Source of the DNA: an uncultured Bacteriovorax sp.
Lineage (GTDB): Bacteria; Bdellovibrionota; Bacteriovoracia; Bacteriovoracales; Bacteriovoracaceae
Length of the DNA: 64,000 nucleotides
Direction of reading: 5' to 3'
Assembly (NCBI GenBank): GCA_946481315.1
Contig: CAMLMH010000001.1
Coordinates: forward strand, 620,001 to 684,000
Each line of letters begins with the position of its first letter. The first letter of the stretch is position 1. The translations under genes were made by a program, and so were the position numbers. Of the stretch, positions 63,008 through 64,000 are shown in pieces. The notes beneath the pieces were generated by a model. The model searched no databases and was not told the DNA's origin. It saw only the letters and a list, made by a program, of their open reading frames with translations.

Positions 63008-63445
63008 TCAATAATATGTACAGCGGTATTCTTCAATCGGCCATGACTCTTCGGGATCAGCTGGGCGTGGAGCAATGACAGCGCAGTTCAAGTCCTGGGC
63101 TACAATTTTTGATTCACCCGGTACTCTATGATCAATCGGCATCTGGCTATTTAATAAGGCAAGAAATAATTTTGTGCCTTCTCTTTCAATCGTACGACCG
63201 TTCCAGTCTGTAGCCTTACAATTAACAGCAATAGTGGTACTCTCATCCTGATAGTCACTGCCGGATGAGCAGCTCAGTTCTTTCAGGGACACCTGTGCCG
63301 AAAAACCTCCCAGATGTTCATTGAATTCCGGAAAAGTAGAAGCCAGTGCTTCATAAACCCATTGTGGATAAATTATTTCGACACCGATTTCACCGGCGAA
63401 AGATAGTGTTGAAGTGAAAATTAAAAGAGCGATGCATTTTTTCAT
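63008..63445 (-). CDS. Exported protein with cysteines, unknown
   Basis: 145 residues from the ATG at 63445 behind GGAGATCTT. Signal peptide (MKKCIALLIFTSTLSFAGEI). The mature part carries about four cysteines (in LSCSSGS, VNCKATD, LNCAVIA, YRCTYY), likely forming disulfides. No family recognised. It follows the MipA-like gene with a gap of about 50 bases. Confidence 0.6.
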   Translation of the reverse strand: MKKCIALLIFTSTLSFAGEIGVEIIYPQWVYEALASTFPEFNEHLGGFSAQVSLKELSCSSGSDYQDESTTIAVNCKATDWNGRTIEREGTKLFLALLNSQMPIDHRVPGESKIVAQDLNCAVIAPRPADPEESWPIEEYRCTYY

Positions 63446-63498
63446 AAGATCTCCACGACAGCCTAATACCTGCAGGCCAGAGCCGTTGTAAAGAATTA

Positions 63499-64000
63499 TC
63501 AAAAGATTTTATAAAGGATACTGGCAATTAAACGCACCTCATTCTTGCGGTTAACAGTGGGGGAGTGATAAACTTCGCTTCCGTAAAACTTCATTCCCGC
63601 ACTCCCGATGAAGGTCCATTTTTGAATAAAATGGACAGTCTCGAACATTAATGCGTAATTGAGCGTGCCGTCAGTTTCATAGACGGGATAGCCGCTTTGC
63701 AATTCCTGAGGTCGAACACCGTAATAGTAATTGACGTATTTTTTATCCCAAAATTGAACAGAAAACTGCGGGCTAAGTTTCCAATGCAGGTCCAGATAAA
63801 ATTCCGGGGCGATGGTTGCCTTAACGTTATAACCTTTATCTTCAAAGAAATCGTTGTAATAAGTCACATCAACAATTCCGTACTTGGCAATACTTCCCAG
63901 AAAAATTCCCCGATTTCTATCGATTAGTCCTGATGTACTGTATGGTTCTCCTTCGGAAACTCCCATGGCCAGAATGCTCAGATCTTTCCAGTAAAAAACC
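63499..64000 (-). CDS. MipA/OmpV-family outer-membrane protein, C-terminal part
   Basis: On the minus strand the frame is open to the right edge (upstream of the ATG at 63966 it continues without stop), so only the C-terminal 166 residues are seen. They show outer-membrane strands and the family text YYYGVRPQELQSGYPVYE and HSPTVNRKNEVRLIAS with a terminal Phe (YKIF). MipA/OmpV proteins form barrels; MipA scaffolds a murein synthase and hydrolase in Escherichia coli, which fits the envelope theme. The N-terminal half lies beyond the window. Confidence 0.78.
   Translation of the reverse strand, partial: VFYWKDLSILAMGVSEGEPYSTSGLIDRNRGIFLGSIAKYGIVDVTYYNDFFEDKGYNVKATIAPEFYLDLHWKLSPQFSVQFWDKKYVNYYYGVRPQELQSGYPVYETDGTLNYALMFETVHFIQKWTFIGSAGMKFYGSEVYHSPTVNRKNEVRLIASILYKIF

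Noticed and set aside
1..64000. Mobile elements, prophage, CRISPR or defence islands
   Set aside because: No transposase, integrase, terminal repeats, spaced direct repeats or known defence domains were seen. The tRNA-Arg gene is not followed by an integrase.

Overview
The window is chromosomal DNA from a Gram-negative (diderm) bacterium of moderate-to-low G+C content. Evidence for the diderm envelope is a tolQRAB cluster, lapB, several beta-barrel outer-membrane proteins, lipoproteins with clear lipoboxes and an RND efflux locus. The very high share of exported proteins of unknown function, the repeated peptidoglycan-related domains (LysM, SH3-like, L,D-transpeptidase, NlpC/P60-like, transglycosylase-like) and the order ftsE-ftsX-envC-ctpA-xseA suggest a predatory Bdellovibrionota lineage (Bacteriovorax/Peredibacter-like). 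That placement is an inference from gene content; no rRNA or other phylogenetic marker was compared. I see no transposase, integrase, phage or CRISPR array, so this reads as backbone rather than an island.

Layout. 0-6 kb: a truncated RCC1-like lipoprotein, an SGNH hydrolase lipoprotein, a LysM lipoprotein, a secreted endonuclease/exonuclease/phosphatase-family protein, rlmN and a small exported protein. 6-14 kb: a same-strand envelope run of sppA, lapB, an SH3-like exported protein, two unknowns, then tolQ-tolR-tolA-tolB (no pal next to it). 14-17.4 kb: an NtrC-family protein that has lost the sigma-54 contact loop and Walker B residues, a 73-residue protein and an HD-domain phosphohydrolase. 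17.5-24.6 kb: ftsE-ftsX-envC-like-ctpA-xseA and a histidine-kinase-like protein without a recognisable ATPase domain. 24.6-34.2 kb: a DEDDh exonuclease with a long unknown tail, an L,D-transpeptidase facing a transglycosylase-like secreted protein, an alpha/beta hydrolase, a Ste24-type protease, glyoxalase II, a peroxiredoxin and a second exported EEP-family protein.

34.2-49.5 kb: an M48 lipoprotein protease, a TPR-like lipoprotein plus large LysM protein pair just upstream of topA, a DUF3943-like outer-membrane protein, an exported Fic-like protein with a destroyed active-site motif, an OsmC-family protein, a chemotaxis receptor with a NIT domain, an RlmI-like methyltransferase, an NlpC/P60-like protein and Cu/Zn superoxide dismutase. 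49.5-56.1 kb: tRNA-Arg(UCG), a DJ-1/PfpI protein, an AhpD-like protein with its Rrf2 regulator behind a palindromic operator, a GC-rich structured stretch that may be a non-coding RNA, a ribosome hibernation factor, an outer-membrane barrel, rlmF, a MazG-like pyrophosphohydrolase and two exported unknowns. 56.1-64 kb: an RND metal-efflux locus whose usual membrane-fusion protein is missing but which carries two small His-motif periplasmic proteins, a TIGR04325-like methyltransferase, beta-carbonic anhydrase, an exported unknown and a truncated MipA/OmpV-family barrel.

Working together, the dominant theme is building and remodelling the cell envelope: Tol-Pal constriction, FtsEX/EnvC activation of amidases, CtpA turnover of exported proteins, LapB control of LPS, and several candidate wall-active enzymes. 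The items most worth following are the degenerate NtrC-like protein, the exported Fic-like protein, the structured RNA candidate by the hibernation factor, and the adaptor-less RND locus.
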